A DNA stretch of 7,821 nt from Pseudomonadota bacterium (GCA_023433965.1 JAEYTQ010000503.1:1-7821); one strand, 5' to 3'; shown: positions 1 to 5,705, counted from the stretch's first letter. Made by a program: numbers and translations. The notes: a model not told the origin generated them from the sequence alone.

Positions 1-351
1 GCGCAGAAATTGTGGGCGGGCACGGTCAGCATCAAGCCCGACGCCAAGACCGGCGCACATCACCACGGCCATCTCGAAAGCGTCATCTACGTCGTGAAGG
101 GCAAGGCCCGCATGCGCTGGGGGGAACGCCTGCAGTTCACGGCGGAAGCCGGCCCCGGCGACTTCATCTTCGTCCCGCCCTACGTGCCGCACCAGGAGAT
201 CAACGCCAGCCCGGACGAGGTGCTCGAATGCGTGCTGGTGCGCAGCGACGGCGAGGCGGTGGCCATCAACCTCGATATCGAGCCGGTCGAGAAGCCCGAG
301 ACCGTGCTGTGGATCGACCCCGTCCACCGCGACCCGAACGAGAAGAAGTAA
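1..351 (+). CDS. Cupin-domain protein, C-terminal part (5' end outside window)
   Basis: The frame is open from base 1 to a TAA at 349-351, so the start lies upstream; the TTG at 10 is not taken as a start. About 116 residues are visible and cover most of a single cupin barrel. Cupin motif 1 is seen as Gly-Ala-His-His-His-Gly-His-Leu-Glu (codons 52-78) followed by YVVKG. This supplies the metal-binding His/His/Glu set. Motif 2 is GDFIFVPPYVPHQEIN (about 160-207), which supplies the third His. The metal-ligand pattern looks intact, so the protein could bind a divalent metal. Cupins include dioxygenases, isomerases and sugar- or hormone-binding proteins, and the visible part does not tell which. 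The tail after the barrel (ending PVHRDPNEKK) is short and polar. There is no signal peptide information. The next gene lies 126 bp downstream on the same strand. Family assignment is firm; substrate is unknown. Confidence 0.85.
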   Translation, partial: AQKLWAGTVSIKPDAKTGAHHHGHLESVIYVVKGKARMRWGERLQFTAEAGPGDFIFVPPYVPHQEINASPDEVLECVLVRSDGEAVAINLDIEPVEKPETVLWIDPVHRDPNEKK

Positions 352-445
352 GGCTGTCGAGGATACGGGCTTCGATGCGGCAAAACCCTGCAGATCGGGC
401 CCCAAAAATCTCGGAAGCGGTGTCGGATCGCGGCCTAGCCGCCCG

Positions 446-470
446 TCCTTGGGCAGAACCCGCCCAAGGA
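446..470 (+). promoter_or_regulatory. Hairpin masking the Shine-Dalgarno sequence of the first VOC gene
   Basis: TCCTTGGGC (446-454) is a perfect reverse complement of GCCCAAGGA (462-470), giving a 9-bp stem with a 7-nt loop. The 3' arm contains most of the ribosome-binding site AAGGAG (466-471), which sits 6 nt before the ATG at 478. The 5' arm is thus an anti-Shine-Dalgarno. No T tract follows, so it does not look like an intrinsic terminator. A weaker alternative pairing, GCCC (441-444) with GGGC (451-454), would free the site. Just upstream is a 5-bp hairpin, GCGGC/GCCGC (430-442). The complementarity is seen directly; a regulatory role is inference. The rest of the 352-477 spacer shows nothing else recognisable. 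Confidence 0.5.
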
Positions 471-477
471 GCCTCCG

Positions 478-906
478 ATGCCAAAGATGATCTTCGTGAA
501 CCTGCCGGTGACTGACCTCGCGCGCTCGACCACGTTCTACGAGGCGGTCGGTGCGGTCAGGAACCCGCAATTCAGCGACGAGACGGCGTCTTGCATGGTC
601 CTTTCCGAGACCATCTACGCGATGCTACTGACCCACGACAAATTTCGCCGGTTCACGCCGAAGCCGATCGCGGACGCGAGGACCTCGAACCAGGCGTTGT
701 TCTGCCTGTCCGCGGACAGCCGCGGCGAGGTCGACGATATCGTCGGCAAGGCCGCTGCGGCGGGCGGCGTGGCCGACCCCAGTCCGAAGGAGGAGTACAG
801 CTTCATGTACGGCCGCAGCTTCGAGGATCCGGACGGCCATATGTGGGGCGTGAACTGGATGGACCTTTCGGCTGCGCCTCTGCAGCCGGACATGGCGCAC
901 GCCTGA
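478..906 (+). CDS. VOC (glyoxalase/bleomycin-resistance fold) family protein
   Basis: 142 residues, a normal length for a single two-module VOC protein. The ATG at 478 is preceded by AAGGAG at 466-471. The N-terminal module begins MIFVNLPVTDLARSTTFYEAVG (residues 4-25), the typical beta strand plus helix of the fold. The C-terminal module closes with SFEDPDGHMWGVNWMD (114-129), the conserved terminal strand signature of the family. His121 is at the usual metal-ligand position, but residue 8 is Asn where classical glyoxalase I has a His. A different metal set or a non-metal binding role is therefore likely. Such proteins are cytosolic and act as lyases, dioxygenases or drug-binding proteins; the substrate cannot be read here. 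A second VOC gene follows after 35 bp, suggesting an operon. Translation may be controlled by the hairpin over its ribosome-binding site. Confidence 0.87.
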   Translation: MPKMIFVNLPVTDLARSTTFYEAVGAVRNPQFSDETASCMVLSETIYAMLLTHDKFRRFTPKPIADARTSNQALFCLSADSRGEVDDIVGKAAAAGGVADPSPKEEYSFMYGRSFEDPDGHMWGVNWMDLSAAPLQPDMAHA

Positions 907-941
907 GCCGAAACCAGCAGACCCGAAGAGGAGCATTCACG

Positions 942-1430
942 ATGACCAAGCTCGTGCCCTGCATGTGGTTCGACGGCGATGCCGAGGACGCTGCGAAACT
1001 CTACACCTCGCTCGTGCCGAATTCGGCAATCGCGCACGTTCAGCGCAACGTTTCCGATGGTCCCTCTGGCAAGGAGGGCTCGGTGCTCGTCGTCGAGTTC
1101 ACAGTGGCCGGGCAACCGCTGGTCGCGCTCAACGGCGGGATGAAGATGGAATATACCCACGCGATCTCGCTGATGATTCATTGCGACGATCAGGCCGAGG
1201 TCGACCGCGTCTGGAGCGCGTTCCTCGCCCATGGCGGCAAGGAAGAACAGTGCGGCTGGCTTAGGGATCGCTGGGGCGTGGCGTGGCAGGTGGTGCCGAA
1301 AGTCCTGTTCGATTTCCTGTCGAGCCCCGACAAGGCCGCGGCGGCGCGCGCCGTGCAGGCCATGATGAAGATGGTCAAGCTCGATGTCGACACGTTGCGC
1401 CTCGCATTCGAGGGCAAGTCCGCAGCGTGA
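942..1430 (+). CDS. PhnB-like VOC family protein (3-demethylubiquinone-9 methyltransferase-type domain)
   Basis: 162 residues from the ATG at 942, chosen because GAGGAG (928-933) lies 8 nt upstream and the family N-terminus starts here (MTKLVPCMWFDGDAEDAAKLY). The frame is open further upstream, but only as an overlap of the preceding VOC gene. The conserved C-terminal signature of PhnB-like proteins is clear: Cys104-Gly-Trp-Leu-Arg-Asp-Arg-Trp-Gly-Val-Ala-Trp-Gln116 followed by VVP. The protein ends in a helical tail rich in Ala, Met and Lys (about residues 128-150). Members of this Pfam family are often labelled 3-demethylubiquinone-9 3-methyltransferase, but most have no methyltransferase fold and no proven reaction, so that name should not be carried over. 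It is probably cytosolic and co-transcribed with the VOC gene before it. Family firm, function unknown. Confidence 0.88.
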   Translation: MTKLVPCMWFDGDAEDAAKLYTSLVPNSAIAHVQRNVSDGPSGKEGSVLVVEFTVAGQPLVALNGGMKMEYTHAISLMIHCDDQAEVDRVWSAFLAHGGKEEQCGWLRDRWGVAWQVVPKVLFDFLSSPDKAAAARAVQAMMKMVKLDVDTLRLAFEGKSAA

Positions 1431-1445
1431 CGCAGGCACAGGTGC

Positions 1446-1537
1446 TATAGGGTGGGCAAAGGCGCTCTTGCGCCGTGCCCACGTCTTTCAGCGGGTAGAA
1501 AGCGGTGGGCACGCTTCGCTTTGCCCGCCCTACGAGA
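1446..1537. repeat. Dispersed palindromic intergenic repeat, copy 1
   Basis: The left arm TAGGGTGGGCAAAG (1448-1461) and right arm CTTTGCCCGCCCTA (1519-1532) are inverted, and inner segments GTGCCCAC (1475-1482) and GTGGGCAC (1505-1512) pair exactly. This is one long imperfect hairpin. The right half (1504-1537) matches 7499-7532 at 32 of 34 positions. It sits 15 bp after the stop of the PhnB-like gene and 12 bp from the stop of the converging barrel gene. That fits a bidirectional transcription stop or processing site, although there is no strong T tract. I know similar motifs as common in Bradyrhizobium genomes; that is recall, not a search. Confidence 0.8.
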
Positions 1538-1549
1538 CCGTGCCAGCGG

Positions 1550-2734
1550 CTAGTAATTGATCCTCAACCCCACGCCGCCGTGAATGGTGTTGCCGACCGG
1601 CTGCGGGCCCAGCGTGCCGTTGGCGAAGAGATCCACGATCCAGCCTTTCTGCACACGGAAGCCGAGACGGCCGCCATATTCGAACCAGCCCTGGTTGCCC
1701 ATGGTCGGCACCACCGTGCCCTGGCCGGTCACGGTAGCGACGATGCCGCTGTGACTTGCGAACGACTGCACCCAGCCGCCGTTGATGTTGGTCTCGATGT
1801 TGCTGCCGAACAGATGCGTCCATTGGCCGCCGATCTTGACCAGGCTGGTGCGGTCGGTGCCATCAGCGATGCTGGCGTCGAATGGATTGAATGCCACGGC
1901 GCTGTCGCTGTAGCCGGACACGCGTTGCCAGAGCTGCCAAACCTCGATCGAGGCCGCGACCTCGTCGCGCGGCGAAAGGCGGCTGATCCAGCCGGCCCGG
2001 CCGTAGACGGCGTAGTTCGAGGCGTTGGTCGAGCTGGTCACGCTCACCGGGCCGAGGCTGGTATCGTAGCTGCGCGTGTAGCGCGCCTTCTCCCACGGTG
2101 TCAGGATCGTGCCGACGTCGAAGAACGGGCGCGAGGAGCCCCAATTGGTGAAGTCATAACGGAGCGCAAAGGCGCCGATCGGTGCGCTCGTGATCTCGTA
2201 GCCGCCGCCTTCGTAGTGCGTGTAGGCGATGCCGGCGAGCAGCGACAGATTGTTGGTCAGCTGCTTGCGGCCATGGATGCCGGCCGAGAACGAGCCGGCC
2301 GAGCCGAACGCGCTGATGCAGTCGCCGCAATTGACCTGCTCGTTGACGCCGAGCAGCACCGTGCCGAGCACGCGGTTGGTGATCATCTGGTTGAAGCGCT
2401 GATTGGCAAGGCCGCCGATCGAATTGCCGCTGGAATCCGCGCCGGTCGGCCCCGATGGCGGGGGATACGGGCTCGGCGAAGGCGACGGAGACGGGCTCGG
2501 CGACGGGGAGGGGGTCGGCGTGGGTGACGGATTCGGCGAGGGAGAATAGGTCGGCGACGGATATGGCGACGGAGAATAGGTGGGGGACGGAGTGGGCTCT
2601 GGTTCACCGCACTCGGACCCGCACTCCGACGACTGGGCAGGCGCCGGGCGGGTATCGAACGTGACGAGCGCAAACGCCGCGATTGCGGTCAGCGCAGCGG
2701 CAAGGGTGAGGCGCCGGACGGTGGATTTTGCCAT
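1550..2734 (-). CDS. Secreted protein with Ser/Thr-Pro linker and C-terminal outer-membrane (autotransporter-like) beta-barrel
   Basis: 394 residues from the ATG at 2734, 2 nt after the stop of the FecR-domain gene; the frame is open further upstream only as a shadow of that gene. Layout: signal peptide 1-33 (basic MAKSTVRR, hydrophobic core, cleavage after Ala-Pro-Ala33); a short C38-x3-C42 motif; a Ser/Thr/Tyr-Pro linker at about 45-96; a helical stretch at about 106-133; C136-x2-C139; then about 250 residues of alternating aromatic and polar strands rich in Gly, Trp and Tyr, typical of a beta-barrel. The C-terminus is GLRINY, ending in Tyr rather than the more usual Phe. The cysteines flank the linker and helix, so a disulfide is possible. 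It resembles the autotransporter beta-domain proteins frequent in Bradyrhizobium, but the passenger is almost absent. It may be an outer-membrane anchor or porin-like barrel with an extended linker. Function unknown. Confidence 0.82.
   Translation of the reverse strand: MAKSTVRRLTLAAALTAIAAFALVTFDTRPAPAQSSECGSECGEPEPTPSPTYSPSPYPSPTYSPSPNPSPTPTPSPSPSPSPSPSPSPYPPPSGPTGADSSGNSIGGLANQRFNQMITNRVLGTVLLGVNEQVNCGDCISAFGSAGSFSAGIHGRKQLTNNLSLLAGIAYTHYEGGGYEITSAPIGAFALRYDFTNWGSSRPFFDVGTILTPWEKARYTRSYDTSLGPVSVTSSTNASNYAVYGRAGWISRLSPRDEVAASIEVWQLWQRVSGYSDSAVAFNPFDASIADGTDRTSLVKIGGQWTHLFGSNIETNINGGWVQSFASHSGIVATVTGQGTVVPTMGNQGWFEYGGRLGFRVQKGWIVDLFANGTLGPQPVGNTIHGGVGLRINY
2447..2602 (-). repeat. Degenerate tandem repeat encoding the Ser/Thr-Pro linker
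   Basis: This is a low-complexity segment inside the barrel gene encoding residues about 45-96 as X-Pro dipeptides (Ser-Pro, Thr-Pro, Tyr-Ser-Pro, Asn-Pro). Two DNA periods are visible on the + strand. The 21-bp blocks at 2541-2561 and 2571-2591 agree at 19 of 21 positions with a 30-bp period, encoding a PTYSPSP-type unit. The 13-mer ACGGGCTCGGCGA occurs at 2467-2479 and again at 2491-2503, a 24-bp period. The period is always a multiple of 3, so length changes by slippage would keep the frame. Confidence 0.85.
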
Positions 2735-2736
2735 CG

Positions 2737-3438
2737 TCAGCGTCCGCACAGCATGCCGTCGTCCTGGACGGCGGGCGTGATGGTCGGCGAGGCGCCGGCG
2801 TACTGATTGACTGCGCACAGCCCGGCGCTCGCGGCGCAATTGGCGGCAAAGGTCCAGGGCGGCGTGTTGGACTTGGTGATGCCGACCTTGCCGCCGGTCG
2901 AGGTGATGACCGCGGTGTCGCCGGGCTGCGTGAGCTGCACGCATTGGCCGCTTCTCGTGCAGACGCTGGCCGCGCCATCCTGAAGCACGACCACGGAACG
3001 TCCGCGCTGCGAGAGGATGTCGAGCGTGGTGCCGCGTACGCCGATGGTCGCGAGCGGGGTCGTGATCTTGTAGGCGGACTTGTCGGAGTTGCCGGTGACG
3101 AAGCGGAAGGCGCCGGTCGTCATGCGGATCGCGACGTCGCGATAGCTGCGCGCGTCGTTGAAGACGGTGCGGTCGAGCTTCAGCGTCGCGCTCGGCCCGA
3201 GCGACAGATTGGTGCTGTCGGCCATCACGAAACGCGCGGCGCTGTCGGTGCCCGTGCGAACGGTCTCGTCGCGCAGCATGCTGTCGCCGACGTTGATCGG
3301 CGTCGTGGTCGTGGCCACGCGCACGACTTCGTTCTGGATCACGACGGCCTGGCCGACACGCGTCTGCGCCTTGGCGCCGGACGCCGCGCAGATTGCGATC
3401 GTGAGCAGGAGGGGGAAAAGCCAAAAACGCAAATTCAT
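2737..3438 (-). CDS. Secreted FecR-domain protein
   Basis: 233 residues from the ATG at 3438. The frame continues to a GTG at 3507, but starting at 3438 puts a clean signal peptide at the N-terminus (MNLRFWLFPLLLTIAICAAS, cleavage after Ala-Lys-Ala24). The Shine-Dalgarno is weak. The FecR domain spans about residues 50-155: LRDETVRTGTDSAARFVM (55-72), SLGPSATLKLD (79-89), and the hallmark TPLATIGVRGT (127-137) followed by a Val-rich strand. Unlike true FecR, there is no N-terminal anti-sigma domain and no membrane helix beyond the signal, and no sigma-factor gene is visible, so it is probably a periplasmic or surface beta-rich protein rather than an iron sensor. After the domain come Cys160/Cys166, Cys201/Cys208 and a Cys three residues before the end, a likely disulfide set. 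The next gene starts 2 nt after the stop, so the two are almost certainly co-transcribed. Function unknown. Confidence 0.85.
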   Translation of the reverse strand: MNLRFWLFPLLLTIAICAASGAKAQTRVGQAVVIQNEVVRVATTTTPINVGDSMLRDETVRTGTDSAARFVMADSTNLSLGPSATLKLDRTVFNDARSYRDVAIRMTTGAFRFVTGNSDKSAYKITTPLATIGVRGTTLDILSQRGRSVVVLQDGAASVCTRSGQCVQLTQPGDTAVITSTGGKVGITKSNTPPWTFAANCAASAGLCAVNQYAGASPTITPAVQDDGMLCGR

Positions 3439-3481
3439 TTCGTAACCGATCGATGTGTCCCTGATCGTACCGGATCGCGCG

Positions 3482-3512
3482 CGCTTGTGATGTTGCGGAA
3501 TTATCACAAGCG
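3482..3512. promoter_or_regulatory. Perfect 10-bp dyad in the divergent promoter region, candidate operator
   Basis: CGCTTGTGAT (3482-3491) and ATCACAAGCG (3503-3512) are exact reverse complements separated by 11 nt, so the half-site centres are 21 bp apart, about two helical turns. The dyad lies in the spacer (3439-3561) between the divergent FecR-domain and mannosyltransferase genes, 44 bp from the first start and about 50 bp from the second. Position and symmetry suggest a regulator site acting on both genes. The half-site distance is too long for a CRP/FNR box. No convincing -35/-10 pair was seen in the spacer. Confidence 0.45.
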
Positions 3513-3561
3513 GCGCGGGACGTGCGTCATGCTTAGTGACAGTTGCGGCAGAATGCGTTCA

Positions 3562-4920
3562 ATGACGAGGACCAATATCTTTTTTCTCCGCGGTGAAGCA
3601 GATTTGCCACGCAAGACGGTCCCACAAAAGACGCCGGAATTGCCTGCGGTTCCGAACGTGTCGCGGAGTGCAGTGATTGCTGTCGCGATTTTCCTGATCG
3701 CGCATCTGGCGCTGCTGATCGGCCTCGCCGCGCCGGAAAAATTCGTCTTCGACGAGGTGCATTACGTGCCTGCGGCGCAGCAGATGCTGGCGCCTGCGAG
3801 GTCGCAGCCGATGCTCAATCCGATGCATCCGCCGCTGGCCAAGGAACTGATCGCGGCCTCGATCGCAACCTTCGGCGACAACGCGTTTGGCTGGCGTTAT
3901 CCTGCGACGTTGTTCGGCGCGCTCGCGATCGTTGCGATCTATCTATGCGGCCTCGCGCTGTTCTCCGCGCAAGGGCCCGCGATCGCCGCGGCGCTCATCG
4001 CCGGCTTCAACCAGATGCTCTATGTGCAGGCGCGCATCGCGATGCTCGACATCTTCGCGCTCGGCTTCGGCCTGCTTGCCATCGCCGCTTTCATGCTCGG
4101 GTTTCGAAGGGAGCGGCCGCATGCCTTGTTTGCTGCCGCAGGCGCCCTGTTCGGGCTTGCTGCTGCGTGCAAATGGAGCGGCCTGTTTCCGCTGGGCGTC
4201 TGCATCGTCATCGTCGCGGTGATCCGCCTGATGCAGGGCTGGCGCACGCTGTTCGCCGACCCGAGGCCGGACGACTGGTATCGGCCGGATCTTTGGTCCG
4301 CCCTGAAGCTGCATCACCTCGCGCTCTGCTTTGCCGTCCTGCCGACGGTGGCCTATCTTGCTGCCTTCGTTCCGCTCCACGGATTGTCGCCGGCTGATCT
4401 GATCGAGGCCCAGCGGCGCATCTTTGCCGACAACACCACGACAGCCATCGCAGGACACACGTATATGAGTTCGTGGCCGTCCTGGCCGCTGCTCGCGCGC
4501 CCGGTCTGGTTCCTGTTCGACAAGACCGCAGAGGACCGCGTCGCGGCGATCGCCTTCCTCGGCAACCCGCTCGTGCTGTGGCCGGCTCTGCTCGCGCTTG
4601 CAGTGGTGCTGCGCGATTTCGTCGTCGCGCGGCGCTGGGACGCATTCTTGATCGCAGCATTCTATTTCGGCCCCTGGCTCGCCTGGGCGCTGCTGCCGCG
4701 TACGCTGGGCTTCATCTATTACTATCTGCCGGCAGCGACCATGGCGTCGCTCGCGCTGGTCTATGTGCTGCGCCGTGAGGGGCTGCCGCGCTGGCTGCTG
4801 TGGGCCTATGTCGGCGTCGCCGCTGCCGGCTTTGCGGTCATGCTGCCGATTTCGGCAGCCTTCGTTGGCACCTCGATGAGGTGGTTCAACCGGCTGATGC
4901 TGTTCCAAAGCTGGATATGA
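3562..4920 (+). CDS. GT39 protein O-mannosyltransferase (PMT) homologue
   Basis: 452 residues from the ATG at 3562. In-frame ATGs at 3529 and 3553 are possible and no candidate has a strong Shine-Dalgarno; GGCAGAA at 3547-3553 best suits 3562. It is an integral membrane GT-C enzyme. The first membrane segment is about residues 36-57, followed by the periplasmic-loop Asp64-Glu65 in FDEVHY, the catalytic DE motif of PMTs. Then come HPPLAK (89-94), CKWSGLF (203-209), HTYMSSWPSWPLL (from 299), GNPLVLWP (from 334) and RTLGFIYYYLPA (from 380). The last three match the C-terminal four-helix PMT domain. Known PMTs transfer mannose from polyprenyl-phosphate-mannose to Ser/Thr of proteins during export. 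The length is slightly below bacterial PMTs of about 500 residues. The divergent neighbour encodes a secreted Ser/Thr-Pro-rich protein, a plausible acceptor. The sugar transferred could differ from mannose. Confidence 0.87.
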   Translation: MTRTNIFFLRGEADLPRKTVPQKTPELPAVPNVSRSAVIAVAIFLIAHLALLIGLAAPEKFVFDEVHYVPAAQQMLAPARSQPMLNPMHPPLAKELIAASIATFGDNAFGWRYPATLFGALAIVAIYLCGLALFSAQGPAIAAALIAGFNQMLYVQARIAMLDIFALGFGLLAIAAFMLGFRRERPHALFAAAGALFGLAAACKWSGLFPLGVCIVIVAVIRLMQGWRTLFADPRPDDWYRPDLWSALKLHHLALCFAVLPTVAYLAAFVPLHGLSPADLIEAQRRIFADNTTTAIAGHTYMSSWPSWPLLARPVWFLFDKTAEDRVAAIAFLGNPLVLWPALLALAVVLRDFVVARRWDAFLIAAFYFGPWLAWALLPRTLGFIYYYLPAATMASLALVYVLRREGLPRWLLWAYVGVAAAGFAVMLPISAAFVGTSMRWFNRLMLFQSWI

Positions 4921-4923
4921 TAT

Positions 4924-4950
4924 CGCCGCCTGCCGGGGCGGCAGGCGGCG
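4924..4950. terminator. Perfect 11-bp hairpin between converging genes
   Basis: CGCCGCCTGCC (4924-4934) pairs exactly with GGCAGGCGGCG (4940-4950) around the 5-nt loop GGGGC. It starts 4 nt after the stop of the mannosyltransferase gene and ends 26 bp before the stop of the OmpA-family gene, so it can serve both transcripts. No T tract follows on the + strand. On the - strand only a short AT-rich stretch follows, so it may act as a 3'-end stabiliser or an assisted terminator rather than a classical intrinsic one. Confidence 0.7.
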
Positions 4951-4976
4951 CGTTCGCGTTCGCGATCAGTTCGACG

Positions 4977-5618
4977 TCACTTCGACGCGGTCTTGGTGTC
5001 CATGTTGACGACCTGGACACGGCGGTTGGCCGGGTCGGCGCCGTTGGCGGCATCCTTCAGCTTGGTCTCGCCGTAACCGACGGTGACGAGATCGTTGCCG
5101 TTGAGACCGTAGTTCTGCATCAGGTATTTCTTGATGGTGTCGGCGCGCCGTTCGGAGAGCCCCTGATTGTACTGTTCGCCGCCGGTGGCATCGGTGTGTC
5201 CGGCGACCACGAAGGTGGAACCCTTCAGCGCCGGATCGGACAGCGCCTTGCCGAGCGCCTGCACCGACGCCATCGACGTCTTGGCGATGTCGGCCGAGTT
5301 GTAGTCGAACTGGATTTCCAGATCGATCTTCGGCTTGGTCGCCGCGAGCTCGGCGATCTGCTCGCGCTCGCCGGTCGAGAGCGACCGGGTCGAGCGGTTG
5401 CGTACGGTGTTCAGGAAGGTTGCTTCCTTGGCCTGCACGGTCGTGTCGACCTGCGGCCCGACGGACAGGCCGCGGGTCAAGGGCTTCGGCTTCAGAGCAT
5501 CCACGATCTGGCCGGCGGAGATGTTGTTGTCGCCGGCCAGCGCCAGGCCGGCTGTCATCGACAGGGCCGCGGAGAGAGTTATCGCCTTCAGTCCAAGAAA
5601 CTTATCAAAACGGATCAT
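4977..5618 (-). CDS. OmpA-family (OmpA C-terminal-like) peptidoglycan-binding protein
   Basis: 213 residues from the ATG at 5618, preceded by GAGGA (complement of 5626-5630) at a spacing of 7 nt. A signal peptide runs from 1 to about 28 (cleavage Ala-Leu-Ala28/Gly). No lipobox cysteine is present, so it is not a lipoprotein. The segment 33-95 is polar and predicted helical, with IVDALKPKPLTR at 38-49. The OmpA-like domain runs from about 98 to 208: IQFDYNSADI (102-111), AGHTDATGG (139-147) and NQGLSERRA (151-159). Asp143 and Arg158 are at the positions that hold diaminopimelate in the family. There is no N-terminal beta-barrel, so it is probably a soluble periplasmic cell-wall binder or partner of another envelope complex. 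It is monocistronic in this window, converging on the mannosyltransferase gene and diverging from the small exported protein gene. Confidence 0.9.
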   Translation of the reverse strand: MIRFDKFLGLKAITLSAALSMTAGLALAGDNNISAGQIVDALKPKPLTRGLSVGPQVDTTVQAKEATFLNTVRNRSTRSLSTGEREQIAELAATKPKIDLEIQFDYNSADIAKTSMASVQALGKALSDPALKGSTFVVAGHTDATGGEQYNQGLSERRADTIKKYLMQNYGLNGNDLVTVGYGETKLKDAANGADPANRRVQVVNMDTKTASK

Positions 5619-5689
5619 TGTCGTATCCTCGCTGTTACGCCTGATGGCGATTTGATGCTGCGAGCCTAGGGCAGGTTCAATGACCTCGA

Positions 5690-5705
5690 TGTGATCTTCG
5701 TCACG
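5690..5705. promoter_or_regulatory. CRP/FNR-like palindrome upstream of the OmpA-family gene
   Basis: TGTGA-TCTTCG-TCACG matches the enterobacterial CRP consensus TGTGA-N6-TCACA at 9 of 10 defined positions. It lies about 72 bp upstream of the OmpA-family start and just upstream of the -35-like TTGAAC, where an activator would bind. The match is short and may be chance; an alphaproteobacterial CRP/FNR-family regulator is inferred, not shown. Confidence 0.3.

Noticed and set aside
942..1430. Annotation as a ubiquinone-pathway methyltransferase
   Set aside because: Only the PhnB-like VOC domain is present; there is no SAM-binding methyltransferase fold.
1505..2527. Long open frame on the + strand opposite the barrel gene
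   Set aside because: Composition is the Arg/Ala/Gly/Asp-rich pattern of an antisense shadow in GC-rich DNA, with no ribosome-binding site or family motif; the - strand frame has a signal peptide and barrel-like sequence.
2447..2602. CRISPR array or intergenic tandem repeat
   Set aside because: The repetitive DNA is inside a coding frame and is fully explained by Ser/Thr-Pro codons; repeats are imperfect and there are no spacers.
2735..3424. Upstream extension of the barrel-gene frame to 3424
   Set aside because: It overlaps the whole FecR-domain gene in another frame, is Arg/His-rich nonsense, and the ATG at 2734 starts a proper signal peptide.
3439..3507. GTG start at 3507 for the FecR-domain gene
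   Set aside because: It would bury the signal peptide behind 23 basic residues and run through the inverted repeat; the ATG at 3438 is better despite a weak ribosome-binding site.
3486..3508. Reading the 3482-3512 dyad as a CRP/FNR site
   Set aside because: TGTGA and TCACA are separated by 13 bp here instead of the required 6, so the geometry is wrong.
2728..3528. Upstream extension of the PMT frame to 2728
   Set aside because: It runs antisense to the FecR-domain gene with low-complexity Arg/Ala/Gly sequence; PMT homology begins only after about 3660.
3943..4908. Long - strand frame opposite the PMT gene
   Set aside because: Gln/Arg/Glu-rich shadow composition, while the + strand carries clear PMT motifs.
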